Positions 47,284 to 57,192 of a stretch of 64,000 bases of DNA are shown piece by piece. Below the pieces are notes generated by a model, which ran no database searches, was not told the origin of the DNA, and saw only the letters and a list, made by a program, of their open reading frames with translations. Numbering within the stretch: position 1 is the first letter of the stretch; each line of letters opens with the position of its first letter. The stretch is from Paraburkholderia sacchari (GTDB taxonomy: Bacteria > Pseudomonadota > Gammaproteobacteria > Burkholderiales > Burkholderiaceae): NCBI RefSeq assembly GCF_000785435.2, contig NZ_JTDB02000003.1, forward strand, positions 656,856 to 720,855, written 5' to 3'. The translations under genes and the position numbers were made by a program.

Positions 47284-47451
47284 GGTTTGGAGTCGTTGTA
47301 GGCGCAAGGGGCGTCGACACTGGAAGGCCGGTTAGCCGGCCGTTGCCCGGCGTGGGGCGCGATGGTGTCGCGCTTTCGACTCCGGAGTTTAGCATCGCGA
47401 TGGGCGCTGCAAGGCCCGCCCGCACGGTGTTGTCGGTGCGGGCGTTGCGCG

Positions 47452-48930
47452 TCAATACGCGATGCAGACCGATTTCGTCTCGGTGTAGGCATCGATGATG
47501 GCGCGGCCGTGCTCGCGGCCGATGCCCGAGGCCTTGAAGCCGCCGAAGGGCAGCGCCGGATCCACCATGTTGTGCGTGTTGACCCAGACAGTGCCGGCCT
47601 GCACCGCATCCACCACGCGCAGCGCGCGGTCGAGCTGGTTGGTCCATACGCTCGCGCCGAGTCCGTATTCGGAGGCGTTGGCGGCAGCGATGGCTTCTTC
47701 GACGTCGTCGTAAGGCATTGCTACGAGAACCGGGCCGAACACTTCTTCGCGCACCACTGTGAGCGGCTTGTTGGCGGCGTTTGCAATCACCGTGGGCTCG
47801 ATGAAGTAGCCTGCACGCCTGCCGTCGCCGCCGCCTGCCACGATCTCTCCGCCTTCCGCGCGGCCTTGCGCGATCATGCCGGCCACCTTGTCGCGATGGC
47901 GCGAGGAAACTAGCGGCCCCATCTGTGTGGCGGCATCGAAGCCGGAGCCGAGCACGGTGTTGCGCGCCACTTGCGCGACGCCTTCGACGATTTCCTCGAA
48001 GCGCGCGCGCGGCACATAGAGGCGCGATCCGGCGGTGCAGACCTGGCCGTGGTTAAAGAAGATCGCGCCCGCAGCGCCTTCGATGGCGCGTTGCGGGTCG
48101 CAGTCGTCGAGCACGATGACCGGGCTCTTGCCACCGAGCTCCAGCGAGACGCGCTTGAGATCGTTCGCGCACTGTTTGCCGATGATGCGGCCCACTTCGG
48201 TGGAGCCGGTAAAGGTGACTTTGTCCACGCCTGCATGACGCACGAGCGCCGCGCCCGCTGTCTCGCCCTGGCCGGTGACAACGTTGAACACGCCCGCCGG
48301 AAAGCCTGCTTCGTGCGCGAGTTCGGCCAGGCGGATTGCCGTGAGCGGAGTTTCCTCGGCGGGCTTGAGCACGACGGTGCAGCCGCAGGCGAGCGCGGGC
48401 GCGATTTTCCACACGGCCATCAGCAGCGGGAAATTCCACGGCACGATGGCGGCGACCACGCCCGCCGGCACGCGCCGCGTGGAGGCGTTGTAGCGCACGC
48501 CCGGCGGGAAGGCGAGCGAAAGGTCGACGGTGCTGCCTTCGATCTTGGTGGCCCAGCCCGCCATATAACGCAGCCATTGCACGCTGCCGCCCACTTCGAG
48601 CATCTTCGAGAAGCCGAGCAGTTTGCCCTGGTTGAGCGTTTCGAGCGCGGCGAGTTCGTCGCCGTTGCGTTCGACGAGATCAGCGAGCTTCAGCAGCAGG
48701 CGCTCGCGTTCGGAGGGCGGCAGGCGGCGCCACGGGCCGGCGTCGAAGGCGCGGCGCGCGGCGGTAACGGCGGCGTCGATGTCGGCGTTGGCGGCGTCCG
48801 GCACCTGGGCGATTTCAGCGCCCGTGGCGGGGTTGAAGACGGCGAACGTGCGGCTGTCGCCGCTGGCGCAAAAGCGGCCGTCGACGAACATCTGCGTGCG
48901 GATCGTGTGCGTGAAGTCCTGGCGGTCCAT
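47452..48930 (-). CDS. feaB: Aldehyde dehydrogenase, phenylacetaldehyde dehydrogenase-like
   Basis: A 492-residue NAD-dependent aldehyde dehydrogenase. Catalytic Glu264 (VSLELGGKSP) and Cys298 (GQVCTAGS), IVPWNFPLL and GFKASGIGREHG are present. It resembles PadA/FeaB. In this cluster it would oxidise the arylacetaldehyde formed by the amine oxidase to an arylacetate. It is the last gene of a minus-strand group with the transporter-like gene and the amine oxidase; specificity is inferred from context. Confidence 0.85.
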   Translation of the reverse strand: MDRQDFTHTIRTQMFVDGRFCASGDSRTFAVFNPATGAEIAQVPDAANADIDAAVTAARRAFDAGPWRRLPPSERERLLLKLADLVERNGDELAALETLNQGKLLGFSKMLEVGGSVQWLRYMAGWATKIEGSTVDLSLAFPPGVRYNASTRRVPAGVVAAIVPWNFPLLMAVWKIAPALACGCTVVLKPAEETPLTAIRLAELAHEAGFPAGVFNVVTGQGETAGAALVRHAGVDKVTFTGSTEVGRIIGKQCANDLKRVSLELGGKSPVIVLDDCDPQRAIEGAAGAIFFNHGQVCTAGSRLYVPRARFEEIVEGVAQVARNTVLGSGFDAATQMGPLVSSRHRDKVAGMIAQGRAEGGEIVAGGGDGRRAGYFIEPTVIANAANKPLTVVREEVFGPVLVAMPYDDVEEAIAAANASEYGLGASVWTNQLDRALRVVDAVQAGTVWVNTHNMVDPALPFGGFKASGIGREHGRAIIDAYTETKSVCIAY

Positions 48931-48963
48931 GGGGTTTCCTCGATTGGGTCCTGTGCTTGGGTG

Positions 48964-50022
48964 TCAACGAATGTCGATTCCGCCGCCCGATGAAAGGGCG
49001 TGCGCTGCGTAGCTAGATGGATACTGCTGTGCGGAATGCGGCGCATGCACGTGAGCCCGGCGCCTGTGGCGGCGAGCCGCGAGTGTGCAAGCGCACACGA
49101 GGTTGAGTGTGGCGCTCGCGAGAAAGAGCGTGTGGAACCCGGGGCCGAAACCCCAGGAAGTCGTGGCCAACGCAGCGCCCGCGAGCATGCCCGCGTGGTG
49201 CGCGAAGCCGGGGCAGCCTGCCTGTGACGCCAGGCCGATGCGCAGGAGTGTCGGTAGCGTGAGCGCGTCGAGCACGGTGAACGCTGGCGCGGCGAATACG
49301 GCCCACGGTGCGAGCGTATCGAGCGTGAGCGCGGCCAGCAACGCGCCGCGCAGCGTGAAGAGCGCTAGCAATGCGTAACGGTGGTCGATACGCTCCGCGA
49401 GCAGGCCCAGGCCAGCCGCCGCGCCAAGCGAAACGGCCAACTGCGCGAGCGAGTAAGGTCCGCTGCCGCACACGGCGAAGAACTGGAAACGTGCGAGCAC
49501 GCCGCTCGAAACCCCAGCCAGCAATGCGGGCACGAGCAGGGCAGCGCTGCTTTGCAGCGCCGTAGTGAACGCTCGTTGTGCGAATTGAAACGGAGTCCTA
49601 TGAATTGGCTGGCGAGGCGTTACGGATTCCGTACGCCGCGTCCGCAAGCTCGACCATGCCGCTGCAAACATGACGAGACCCGCCAAAGCGAGTGCGATTG
49701 AAATGCCGATCGGCAAAAAGCCTGCGCGCGCCCGCACGGCCGCTGCCGCCATTGTCGCCATGACGAGGATGAGCGAGGTGGCCACCGGCACGGTGGCCCG
49801 CGAGGCGAAGCGGCGCGCGAGCGCAGCAGGCAGCAAGGACATCGCAAAGAGCGCCGCAGCACCTCCCGCAAATGCCGCAGCATTCGCGCCAACTTGCATC
49901 GCACCCAGCATGGCGCTCGCCGCGAGCGCCGAGGCGCCGCCCGTTACCGCGCACCAAATCCATGCGGCGGCGAGGACATCGCGAACCTTCGGCGTCACGG
50001 AGCGGCGCGCGCGCGGCATCAT
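48964..50022 (-). CDS. MFS-like membrane protein
   Basis: About 352 residues with ten or so hydrophobic helices (AAAWIWCAVTGGASALAASAMLGAM, FGPGFHTLFLASATLNLVCACTLAARR) and an MFS-type basic end. No subfamily signature is clear. The start is set at the ATG pair at 50022/50019, 8 bp after the amine oxidase stop, so it sits inside the amine operon. It may move amines or their breakdown products. It is shorter than a standard 12-helix MFS protein. Confidence 0.65.
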   Translation of the reverse strand: MMPRARRSVTPKVRDVLAAAWIWCAVTGGASALAASAMLGAMQVGANAAAFAGGAAALFAMSLLPAALARRFASRATVPVATSLILVMATMAAAAVRARAGFLPIGISIALALAGLVMFAAAWSSLRTRRTESVTPRQPIHRTPFQFAQRAFTTALQSSAALLVPALLAGVSSGVLARFQFFAVCGSGPYSLAQLAVSLGAAAGLGLLAERIDHRYALLALFTLRGALLAALTLDTLAPWAVFAAPAFTVLDALTLPTLLRIGLASQAGCPGFAHHAGMLAGAALATTSWGFGPGFHTLFLASATLNLVCACTLAARRHRRRAHVHAPHSAQQYPSSYAAHALSSGGGIDIR

Positions 50023-50029
50023 CGCGAAC

Positions 50030-52015
50030 TTACTGCTTGCCGTGACAGCACGACGGCGCCGTTCCCGCATCGGGCGCACCGTCCTGCACGCTATGCGGGT
50101 CGCGCCCGCCCGGCAGATCCATCGCCGGATTGCCGTGGAAGAAGTTGTTCGGCTTGAGCATGAAGCCGGCGTACTCGACGGGCATGACCGGGAAGTCCTC
50201 GGGCTTGCATACATGCGTGTGGCCGAAGCTATGCCACAGCACGATGTCTTCGTTTTCCACGTTGCGGTTCGCTTCGATATAGCGCGGCAGGCCGTCGCCG
50301 CCCGCATGCTGGTTGGGATAGTCGCCGCTCGCGTAGCGTTGCGTCGTGTCGTATGGCGTAACCCAGACATGGCGCGTGGCGAAGCCGCCGCGCTGGCGCA
50401 CTTTCGAATTCGGGTCGGCGAGCATCAGCGGAGAATCGTTGATGATGAGCTTGTAGCCGGGATTCGCGCCCACACGGTTTTTCACGTTTGGATTCACGAC
50501 TTTCCAGAAGCGTCCAGTCTGGCCGTTGGCGTTGCGCGCGGCCTCCTGCTCGGTCCTGAGCACGCGCTTCGTGGTGTCGAAGACGTTGCCGTAGGGGTTC
50601 TCCGCACCCATCGGACGCGGCACGAACTCGTGCTCGGTCACGGAATTCTTCTCGCCGTCCACCATCATGTGCAGGCGCGCATTGAAAAAATGCTGATGCG
50701 TCGGGCCGCCGAGATTCTCGGTGACCATGCCGCCCCATGGGTACGTGCCGCCATCCGCGACAGCCGAGGTCTGAATGATGCCGGTGAGCTTGCATTCGAG
50801 CTGGATCGTGCCGTCCTGATAGAAGTACCAATAAAAGCCGTAGTCGTAATTGCCCACCGTTGCGAAGAACGAAATCACGAGACGGCGCGAGCGGCGCATC
50901 TCGAACACGCCGGTGCGGAATTCGTAGTGTTTCCAGAGCGTGCCGTAATCCTCTTCGTGCAGGCACACCGCGTTTTTCATCGTGAAGCTATTGCCGAAAT
51001 CGTCGGCGGACGGAATGTCGAAGTAGCGGATCGTGCCGAGGCAGTCACAACCGAGTTCGAGTTGGTTCGCCAGCTTGCCGAGGCCATACTCGCCCGCATC
51101 GAACGCGCTTTTCCAGTAATGGTTCGTGGTGGGATCGGAGTAGGGCACACACATTTCCGTCACGCTCGCGCGGTAGACGATGGGGCGCGGCGCGCTCTTG
51201 CCGTCGTCCCAGGCGATCTGGTGCAGCACCAGGCCCTCGCGCGGCGTGAAGCCCACGCGGAATGTCCAGTTCTGCCAACTGACCTGCCAGCCGTCGATCG
51301 TAAAGCTGGGTCCCTCGGGCTGGCTGATCGAAAGCGGCTTGACGGTATCGCGCGGCTTGCCGATGCTTGCCGTGTCGTAGTTGTGCTTCGCGCGCGGGAT
51401 GGGGATGATGCGGCCGTCGTCCACGAGCTCAATCACTTTCTGCTCAAGCAGGTCCACCACCGCCACCACGCCTTCGATCGGGTGCGCGTAGCCGTTATCG
51501 GTCACGTTCTCGCGGTAATAGCTCACGCAGCGCACGAGGCGACGGCCACCTTCGTTTGGGCGATCGAAGGCGCCTGCTGAGAACGGATCGACCTGCACGC
51601 GCGCGAGATCGTCTTCTGTGAGGCCGCGCTTCTTGACGGCCTCGCGCCACGCGAGGTCTTCCTTCACGATGCGCTCGGCGTTCATGAAATCTTCGATCAT
51701 CACGGGCGGCTGGCCGAACGGCGCGCTGTGCAGTGCGAGCGCCTTGCGCGATTCCACTTTCTTTTCGCGCAGATCGACCACCAGTTCGAGTGTCTGGTTG
51801 CGCGTGCGATCGATGGCAATCGTGAACGCACGGCGCGAATAATAGCTGCCGGGCCGGTATGCGAGCACTTCGGCCTTGGGCGGCTCGTGCAACTCGGTAA
51901 CGGGAAAGCGCGCGTGTTCGTCGAGCTGTTCGGCGGCCTTCACAATGTCACAGGCGAGCTGCATTTCGATAAGGCTCAGCGGATCGAGCGGATGCGAGTT
52001 CGGGTTCGTGTTCAT
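50030..52015 (-). CDS. tynA: Copper-containing primary-amine oxidase
   Basis: 661 residues. The topaquinone precursor is Tyr390 in GNYDYG, the catalytic base Asp306 in FDAGEYG, and copper ligands His440, His442 (THQHFF) and probably His601 (GHTHV). It oxidises primary amines such as phenethylamine or tyramine to aldehyde, ammonia and hydrogen peroxide. No signal peptide is seen, so unlike E. coli TynA it should be cytoplasmic, as in the Arthrobacter enzymes. The ATG at 52021 is an alternative start. A CC pair (SCCHGKQ) ends the chain. Confidence 0.9.
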   Translation of the reverse strand: MNTNPNSHPLDPLSLIEMQLACDIVKAAEQLDEHARFPVTELHEPPKAEVLAYRPGSYYSRRAFTIAIDRTRNQTLELVVDLREKKVESRKALALHSAPFGQPPVMIEDFMNAERIVKEDLAWREAVKKRGLTEDDLARVQVDPFSAGAFDRPNEGGRRLVRCVSYYRENVTDNGYAHPIEGVVAVVDLLEQKVIELVDDGRIIPIPRAKHNYDTASIGKPRDTVKPLSISQPEGPSFTIDGWQVSWQNWTFRVGFTPREGLVLHQIAWDDGKSAPRPIVYRASVTEMCVPYSDPTTNHYWKSAFDAGEYGLGKLANQLELGCDCLGTIRYFDIPSADDFGNSFTMKNAVCLHEEDYGTLWKHYEFRTGVFEMRRSRRLVISFFATVGNYDYGFYWYFYQDGTIQLECKLTGIIQTSAVADGGTYPWGGMVTENLGGPTHQHFFNARLHMMVDGEKNSVTEHEFVPRPMGAENPYGNVFDTTKRVLRTEQEAARNANGQTGRFWKVVNPNVKNRVGANPGYKLIINDSPLMLADPNSKVRQRGGFATRHVWVTPYDTTQRYASGDYPNQHAGGDGLPRYIEANRNVENEDIVLWHSFGHTHVCKPEDFPVMPVEYAGFMLKPNNFFHGNPAMDLPGGRDPHSVQDGAPDAGTAPSCCHGKQ

Positions 52016-52252
52016 AAGCATTTCGTAAGGATGGCGTTGGGCCGCAACAGCGCGTGGAGCGCGGCAGGCTGGCCCCGTTTCGGGGAGCGGAGGGCATTGC
52101 CGCAATGGCGATGTCGTGACGTCATCGTAGAAACGCCATATTTTTTTCGCGCTTGCAAAACGCGCCAAAGGAACGATAGAGTGCGCCAAAGACAGAACGT
52201 ACAAACCCGGGTGCATACGCTCATGCGCATCGTCGGGTGAACGGAGAGAGAC

Positions 52253-53254
52253 ATGAAATCAGGGCCTGTCAGCAACGGGTATCCGATGATTCGCGGCGCT
52301 GTGATGGGGCCGATCGTGCGCGCGCTCGATGCAGCGGGCGCCGACTGCGATGCATTGCTGGCGGAGTTCGGCCTGAGCCGCAGGCAACTTTCGGACCCTT
52401 ATGAAATCCTGCCGCTCGGGCGCTATGTGGGTGCTTTCGAGCGCGCGGCGCAAGTGCTCGATGAACCGTGGCTCGGCCTGCGTCTCGGCAACGAATTGCA
52501 GCTCACCGAACTCGGGCCTGCCGGGCTCGTGTTCATGTCGTCGCCCACGCTGGGGGCGGCCATCCGCAAGTTTACGGATGCACTCGCTTCATGGCAGAGC
52601 GGTACCTTCGTCGATCTGGTGCGCGATAACGCATGGCCCATGTGGAGCTATCGCATTGCGCAGGCCCAGATCTGGCCGCGCCGCCAGGACGCCGAATACA
52701 GCGTAAGCGCGATGTGCCACATGATTCGCCTCGTGCGCGGTGCGGCGTGGGCGCCGGTCGAGATCCATTTCGAGCATGCCGCGCCCGCGGATCTCAAGCC
52801 CTATATGCGTATTTTCCGCGTGCCGGTGCGTTTCCAGCAGCCAGCGAGTGGCGTGGTGATTCATCCGCACGATCTCGATGCGCCGCTCAAGAGCGCCGAC
52901 ACGCAATTGGCGCGCATGATGGAGCGCCACGCGACCGATCTCATTTCGCGCGATACGGTTCCGCACGATCTCGTCGCTCAGGTGCGAGATCTGGTCACGC
53001 GGCGGCTCGCACGCGAAAAACTCGTGGTTGCCGACATTGCGCGGGATCTCGGGCTATCGAACCGTTCGCTGCAGCGTCATCTGACCGAGGCGGGCACTTC
53101 TGTGCGCGAGATCATTCGCGAGGAACGCCAGCGCAGCGTGGCCGTGCTGCGCGAACAGGAGGGCATGACCAACGCCGCCGTCGCCCGCGCGGTAGGCTAT
53201 GCAGATGCCACAGTGCTATGGCGCGCGACGCGTAACTGGGGGCGGTCCGAGTAA
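52253..53254 (+). CDS. AraC-family regulator, probable activator of the amine cluster
   Basis: A 333-residue regulator. The N-terminal ligand-binding region is of the AraC_binding type in PF12625 (LPLGRYVGAFERAAQVLDEPWLGLRLG). The C-terminal double helix-turn-helix begins near IARDLGLSNRSLQRHLTEAGTSVREI. It is divergent from the amine oxidase, and the permease lies downstream. GGAGAGAG lies just before the ATG. The very C-terminus (WRATRNWGRSE) is a little shorter than usual. Its sensing an aromatic amine is inferred. Confidence 0.85.
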   Translation: MKSGPVSNGYPMIRGAVMGPIVRALDAAGADCDALLAEFGLSRRQLSDPYEILPLGRYVGAFERAAQVLDEPWLGLRLGNELQLTELGPAGLVFMSSPTLGAAIRKFTDALASWQSGTFVDLVRDNAWPMWSYRIAQAQIWPRRQDAEYSVSAMCHMIRLVRGAAWAPVEIHFEHAAPADLKPYMRIFRVPVRFQQPASGVVIHPHDLDAPLKSADTQLARMMERHATDLISRDTVPHDLVAQVRDLVTRRLAREKLVVADIARDLGLSNRSLQRHLTEAGTSVREIIREERQRSVAVLREQEGMTNAAVARAVGYADATVLWRATRNWGRSE

Positions 53255-53627
53255 GCCCGGTTTGCAGGGATAAAGGCGCGTCAGTTTGAAAATGTAATGT
53301 TGCTGATGGGGTTCGGAAAGGAATGTGATTGAAAGAAGTCGGTGACAATTGATTTGTCATCCAAATCAATTGTTTTATCGGCGGCCAGCCACGATCAGGG
53401 TGCGATTGAGCGGCAAACACGTTAGGTAAAAACCCCAGACGGGTTGGCGCAACTTATCGAATATTTGGCGCGGTCAGTCAGATCGCGGGAATTTTTAACC
53501 GCCTACCATGCGCTCGTATCGAATCTCGCAATAGACCACGCGGGATTCGCTTTCACGAGCGCCGGTCGGACGCGGTTCTTCATCGTGTCGCGTGGCGCAA
53601 TTCAAAAAGACACCAGCAGAGGCAACG
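53255..53627. other. Intergenic region before the permease
   Basis: About 370 bp, AT-richer than the flanks, with the perfect inverted repeat at 53345-53373 and no credible gene. It should contain the promoter for permease and porin. Confidence 0.5.
53345..53373. promoter_or_regulatory. Perfect inverted repeat, possible operator or hairpin
   Basis: Arms ACAATTGATTTG and CAAATCAATTGT (12 bp, perfect) separated by 5 bp, 255 bp upstream of the permease start and 90 bp past the AraC gene. There is a weak T-run (TTTTAT), so it could also be the AraC gene's terminator. Confidence 0.55.
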
Positions 53628-55097
53628 ATGAACGAACCGCAAATACCCGTCGCGCCATCCGGGCTCGTGGGCAGCGCCATGGCAGACGATGCCGCCGCGG
53701 CGCCGCGCAGTCTGCTCGGCTTGTGGCAGATCGTGTTTCTCGTGATCTCCGCGGCCGCGCCGCTCACCGGCATGCTTGGCGCGGTCCCGCCCGCCATCAG
53801 CCTCGGCAATGGCGCGGGCATTCCTGGCGCCTTTGTGATCGCGGGCGCGGTGCTGCTCGTGTTTAGCGTGGGCTTCGCTTCGATGAGCCGGCATATCGTG
53901 CGCGCCGGCGCGTTCTACGCCTACATTACGGCGGGCTTCGGCCGGCCGCTCGGCATGTCGGGTGCGCTCGTCGCGCTGCTTTCGTACACCTGCATCCAGA
54001 TCGCGCTGTACGGGTTATTCGGCTTCTTCTGCACGGTCGTGCTTGGGCCGGTCCTGCATAGTGCGATGCCGTGGTACGCGTATTCGTTCGCATGCATCGC
54101 CGTCGTGCAGGTGACGGGCCTGCGCGGCATCGACCTGAACAGCCGCCTGCTCGGCGTGCTGATGTGCCTTGAAATGGGCATCCTGCTCGTGCTTTCGATC
54201 GCCATCGTGATGCACCATGGTGGGCCGAGCGGCCTCACGCTCGCGCCGTTCGCGCCGAAGCAGGTGTTCAGCGGCCACATGGGCATTGCCGTGATGTTCG
54301 CGCTGGCGTCGTTTATCGGCTTCGAGGCCACGGCGATTTACGGCAAGGAGTGCCGCGATCCGAAGGTTACGGTGCCGCGCGCGACCTATGTGTCGGTCAC
54401 GCTGATTCTCGTGTTCTTCGCGTTCGTTACGTGGGCCATCGTGTGCGCCTGGGGCCTGAAGGACGTGGTCGACGCCGCGACGAAGCAGCCCGGCGACTTC
54501 TGGTTCATCCAGTCCACGAAGTACCTGGGCGGCGCCATGACCACCGCGATGAGCGTGCTTCTGCTCTCCAGCATCTTCGCGAGCCTGCTCTCGTTTCACA
54601 ACACGATCGTGCGTTACATTCATGCGCTTTCGGTCGAGGGCATCCTGCCCGCGAAGCTCGACCGCCTGCATGCGAAATACGGCTCGCCGTATCGCGCGAG
54701 CTATCTGCAAACGCTTACTGTGGCGTTGCCGGTGGGGCTCTATGTGCTCGCAGGCGCCGATCCGTTCAATACCGTGTTCAGTTGTACGTCGGCGCTCGGC
54801 ACCATCGGCATCGTGATGCTGCAAGCGGTGACGAGCTTCTCGGTGGTCGCTTTTTTTCGCACCACGAAAAAAGACACGCGGGTGTGGCACGCGTTCGTCG
54901 CACCGATACTGGGCGGGCTGGGCCTGTTGTGGATCGGCTTCGTGCTGACCGGCAACCTAGACGCGCTTTCCGGTTCCGATAGTCCCATCGTGCGGGCGTT
55001 CCCGTGGATCGTGTTCGCGGTCGCGCTGTTCGGCATTGTGCTCGGCTTCGTGCTCAAGCGCATACGGCCCGACATCTACGCGCGCTTCGGCCAGTAG
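53628..55097 (+). CDS. APC-family amino acid/amine permease
   Basis: A 489-residue permease with about 12 helices. The APC signature is LGLWQIVFLVISAAAPLTGMLGAVPPAISLGNGAG, with FIGFEATAIYGKECRDPKVTVPRATY further on. The ATG at 53628 has AGAGG 6 nt upstream; a GTG 12 codons earlier is in frame. With the amine oxidase, aldehyde dehydrogenase and regulator it probably imports an aromatic amine or amino acid. The porin follows 50 bp later. Confidence 0.9.
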   Translation: MNEPQIPVAPSGLVGSAMADDAAAAPRSLLGLWQIVFLVISAAAPLTGMLGAVPPAISLGNGAGIPGAFVIAGAVLLVFSVGFASMSRHIVRAGAFYAYITAGFGRPLGMSGALVALLSYTCIQIALYGLFGFFCTVVLGPVLHSAMPWYAYSFACIAVVQVTGLRGIDLNSRLLGVLMCLEMGILLVLSIAIVMHHGGPSGLTLAPFAPKQVFSGHMGIAVMFALASFIGFEATAIYGKECRDPKVTVPRATYVSVTLILVFFAFVTWAIVCAWGLKDVVDAATKQPGDFWFIQSTKYLGGAMTTAMSVLLLSSIFASLLSFHNTIVRYIHALSVEGILPAKLDRLHAKYGSPYRASYLQTLTVALPVGLYVLAGADPFNTVFSCTSALGTIGIVMLQAVTSFSVVAFFRTTKKDTRVWHAFVAPILGGLGLLWIGFVLTGNLDALSGSDSPIVRAFPWIVFAVALFGIVLGFVLKRIRPDIYARFGQ

Positions 55098-55147
55098 CAT
55101 CCCGCGCGCGTGGCGCGATCTCTCCCCTCAAATCCAAAGACATCGAC

Positions 55148-56368
55148 ATGGCAAACCCACTCGTCAGGCGTACGGCGCTGGCGCTGGCTTCGTGCGCTCT
55201 AGCCACCTTCATGCAGGGCGCTGGCGCCCAGTCCTCGGTCACCCTCTTCGGCACGGTGGACGCCGGCCTCGTCTATTCGACGAATCAGCAGAGTACACAC
55301 GCGGATGGCAGCACCGAAGGGCATTCGAACTGGCAACTGGGCGGCGGCAACCTCGTGCCGTCGCGCTGGGGCCTGACCGGCAGCGAAGACATCGGCGGCG
55401 GCACCGCGGTGAACTTCACGCTGGAAAACAGCATCTTCACGCAGAACGGGGCGTTGCTGCAGGGCGGCACGCTCTTTAACCGCAACGCCTGGGTGGGCGT
55501 GGCGAACGCGAACTACGGCACGCTCACGCTCGGGCGCCAGTACGATCCGTTCTCCGACAACATGGGCGTCTATGCATCGAGCAACAACTGGGCGACGCTC
55601 TACGGCTCGCACTTCGGCGATGTCGACAACCTCAACGAAGCGTTCAACTTCAACAATTCGATCAAGTACGTGAGCCCGAGCTTCGGCGGCTTGACCGTGG
55701 GCGGCCTGTTCAGTTTTGGCGGCGTGGCGGGCAACTTCTCGCAGAACCGCGGCTGGTCGCTCGCTGCAAACTACACGCGCGGACCGCTTTCGCTTTCCGC
55801 GGGCTATCTGCAACTGCGCAATCCGCTCCAGGCGGCGTTGGGTGGGGAGGCCGGATATATTGGCGATTTCAGTTGCGCGAATGCCGATGCTTCGTATTGC
55901 GAACTGCACAATGCGCAGAAGATCGATATCTACGGCGCAGGCGCTTCGTATGCGCTCGATACGGTAACGCTCGCACTGAGCTACACGCATACGCGGCTTT
56001 CCCAGAGCCAGTATTTCGCGAGCACGGCGCAGCCACAAGGCGCGGACATCGCGTTCGATATCGCCGAACTCAACACGACGTGGCAAGTTTCGCCCGCGCT
56101 GCAATTCGGCTTTGCCTATATCTTCAACGATGCGCATCCGGATCAGGGTTCATCCACGCGCATCCATCAGATCAATCTGGGCACGGTCTACAGCCTCTCG
56201 AAGCGCACGGCGCTCTATGCCGTGGTGATTGGCCAGAAGTCAACCGGTGCGGGACTCGGCATCGATGCCGCTGGCGGCACGCGCAATCTCGCGCAGATTC
56301 CGAATCTGGTGAATTCGGATAGCGACAAACAGTTGGCGGTCATCGCGGGCATTCGCCATAACTTTTGA
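55148..56368 (+). CDS. Gram-negative porin (OpcP/Omp38-like)
   Basis: 406 residues. A signal peptide ends at GAGAQ-SS, followed by SSVTLFGTVDAGLVYSTN, the standard start of Burkholderia trimeric porins. GLTGSEDIGGGTAVNFTLE, RNAWVGVANANYGTLTLGRQYDP and the terminal beta-strand ending HNF (needed for Bam insertion) are present. It likely provides outer-membrane passage for the cluster's substrate. Co-transcription with the permease is plausible. Confidence 0.92.
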   Translation: MANPLVRRTALALASCALATFMQGAGAQSSVTLFGTVDAGLVYSTNQQSTHADGSTEGHSNWQLGGGNLVPSRWGLTGSEDIGGGTAVNFTLENSIFTQNGALLQGGTLFNRNAWVGVANANYGTLTLGRQYDPFSDNMGVYASSNNWATLYGSHFGDVDNLNEAFNFNNSIKYVSPSFGGLTVGGLFSFGGVAGNFSQNRGWSLAANYTRGPLSLSAGYLQLRNPLQAALGGEAGYIGDFSCANADASYCELHNAQKIDIYGAGASYALDTVTLALSYTHTRLSQSQYFASTAQPQGADIAFDIAELNTTWQVSPALQFGFAYIFNDAHPDQGSSTRIHQINLGTVYSLSKRTALYAVVIGQKSTGAGLGIDAAGGTRNLAQIPNLVNSDSDKQLAVIAGIRHNF

Positions 56369-56448
56369 GCGGGCGGGGCAGTGCGCGGGCAAACGCGGGA
56401 GGATCGGCGCTAAAATGGTCCGGTCCGCTTTCTCGCGCGAGCCCTCGC

Positions 56449-57192
56449 ATGAAAGTCGCCCTTTTTGTCCCGTGCTTCATCGACGCGTTTTATCCCGAAG
56501 TGGGCATTGCCACGCTCGAATTGCTGGAGCGGCTCGGCTGCGAGGTCGACTATCCGCTCGAGCAGACCTGTTGCGGCCAGCCCATGGCCAACAGCGGCGC
56601 GCAGAACGAGGCGGCTGGCGCGGAGCGCGTGTTCGCACGCGCTTTCGAAGGGTATGACTTTATCGTCGGGCCGTCGGCCAGCTGCGTGAATCACGTGCGC
56701 GATCATTTCACGGCCATCGAGCAGACCGATGCGGTGCGACGCGTGCGCACCAACACCTTCGAACTCGTGGAGTTCCTGCACGACGTGCTGCGCGTGCGCG
56801 AATTTCCGTGGGCCGAATTCCCCTGGCGCGTGGGCCTGCATAATAGTTGCAGCGCGTTGCGCCATCTGCACGAGGCTTCGATTTCGGAAGTGGTGGGAAA
56901 GCCCTTTTCGAAGCCGCTCGCGTTGCTGCAGCGCGTGAAGGGCATCGAGTTCGTGCAGCCCCAGCGGCCCGACGAATGCTGCGGCTTCGGCGGCACGTTC
57001 GCAGTGACCGAGGAAGCGGTGTCCGTACGCATGGGCCAGGACAAAGTCATCGATCATGTGAGCGCGGGCGCGCAATACATAGTCTCGGGCGACATGTCGT
57101 GTCTCATGCATCAGCAGGGCTGCGCGGAGCGCATGCAGTCCGATGTGCGCTTCATCCATATTGCCCAGGTGCTCAACGGAGCACGCGAATGA
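56449..57192 (+). CDS. lutA: LutA/YkgE lactate utilisation iron-sulfur protein
   Basis: A 247-residue protein with two CCG domains: EQTCCGQPMANSG and DECCGFGGTF, plus HNSCSALRHL and SGDMSCLMH. LutA is part of the three-protein L-lactate dehydrogenase LutABC. The ATG at 56449 gives MKVALFVPCFIDAFYPEVGIATLELLERLG, the family start. The stop overlaps lutB (ATGA). Confidence 0.92.
   Translation: MKVALFVPCFIDAFYPEVGIATLELLERLGCEVDYPLEQTCCGQPMANSGAQNEAAGAERVFARAFEGYDFIVGPSASCVNHVRDHFTAIEQTDAVRRVRTNTFELVEFLHDVLRVREFPWAEFPWRVGLHNSCSALRHLHEASISEVVGKPFSKPLALLQRVKGIEFVQPQRPDECCGFGGTFAVTEEAVSVRMGQDKVIDHVSAGAQYIVSGDMSCLMHQQGCAERMQSDVRFIHIAQVLNGARE

Noticed and set aside
47284..47451. Possible fluoride riboswitch before crcB
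   Set aside because: A GCGATGGTGTCGCGC stretch loosely resembles the motif, but it lies on the strand opposite to crcB and lacks the rest of the conserved core.
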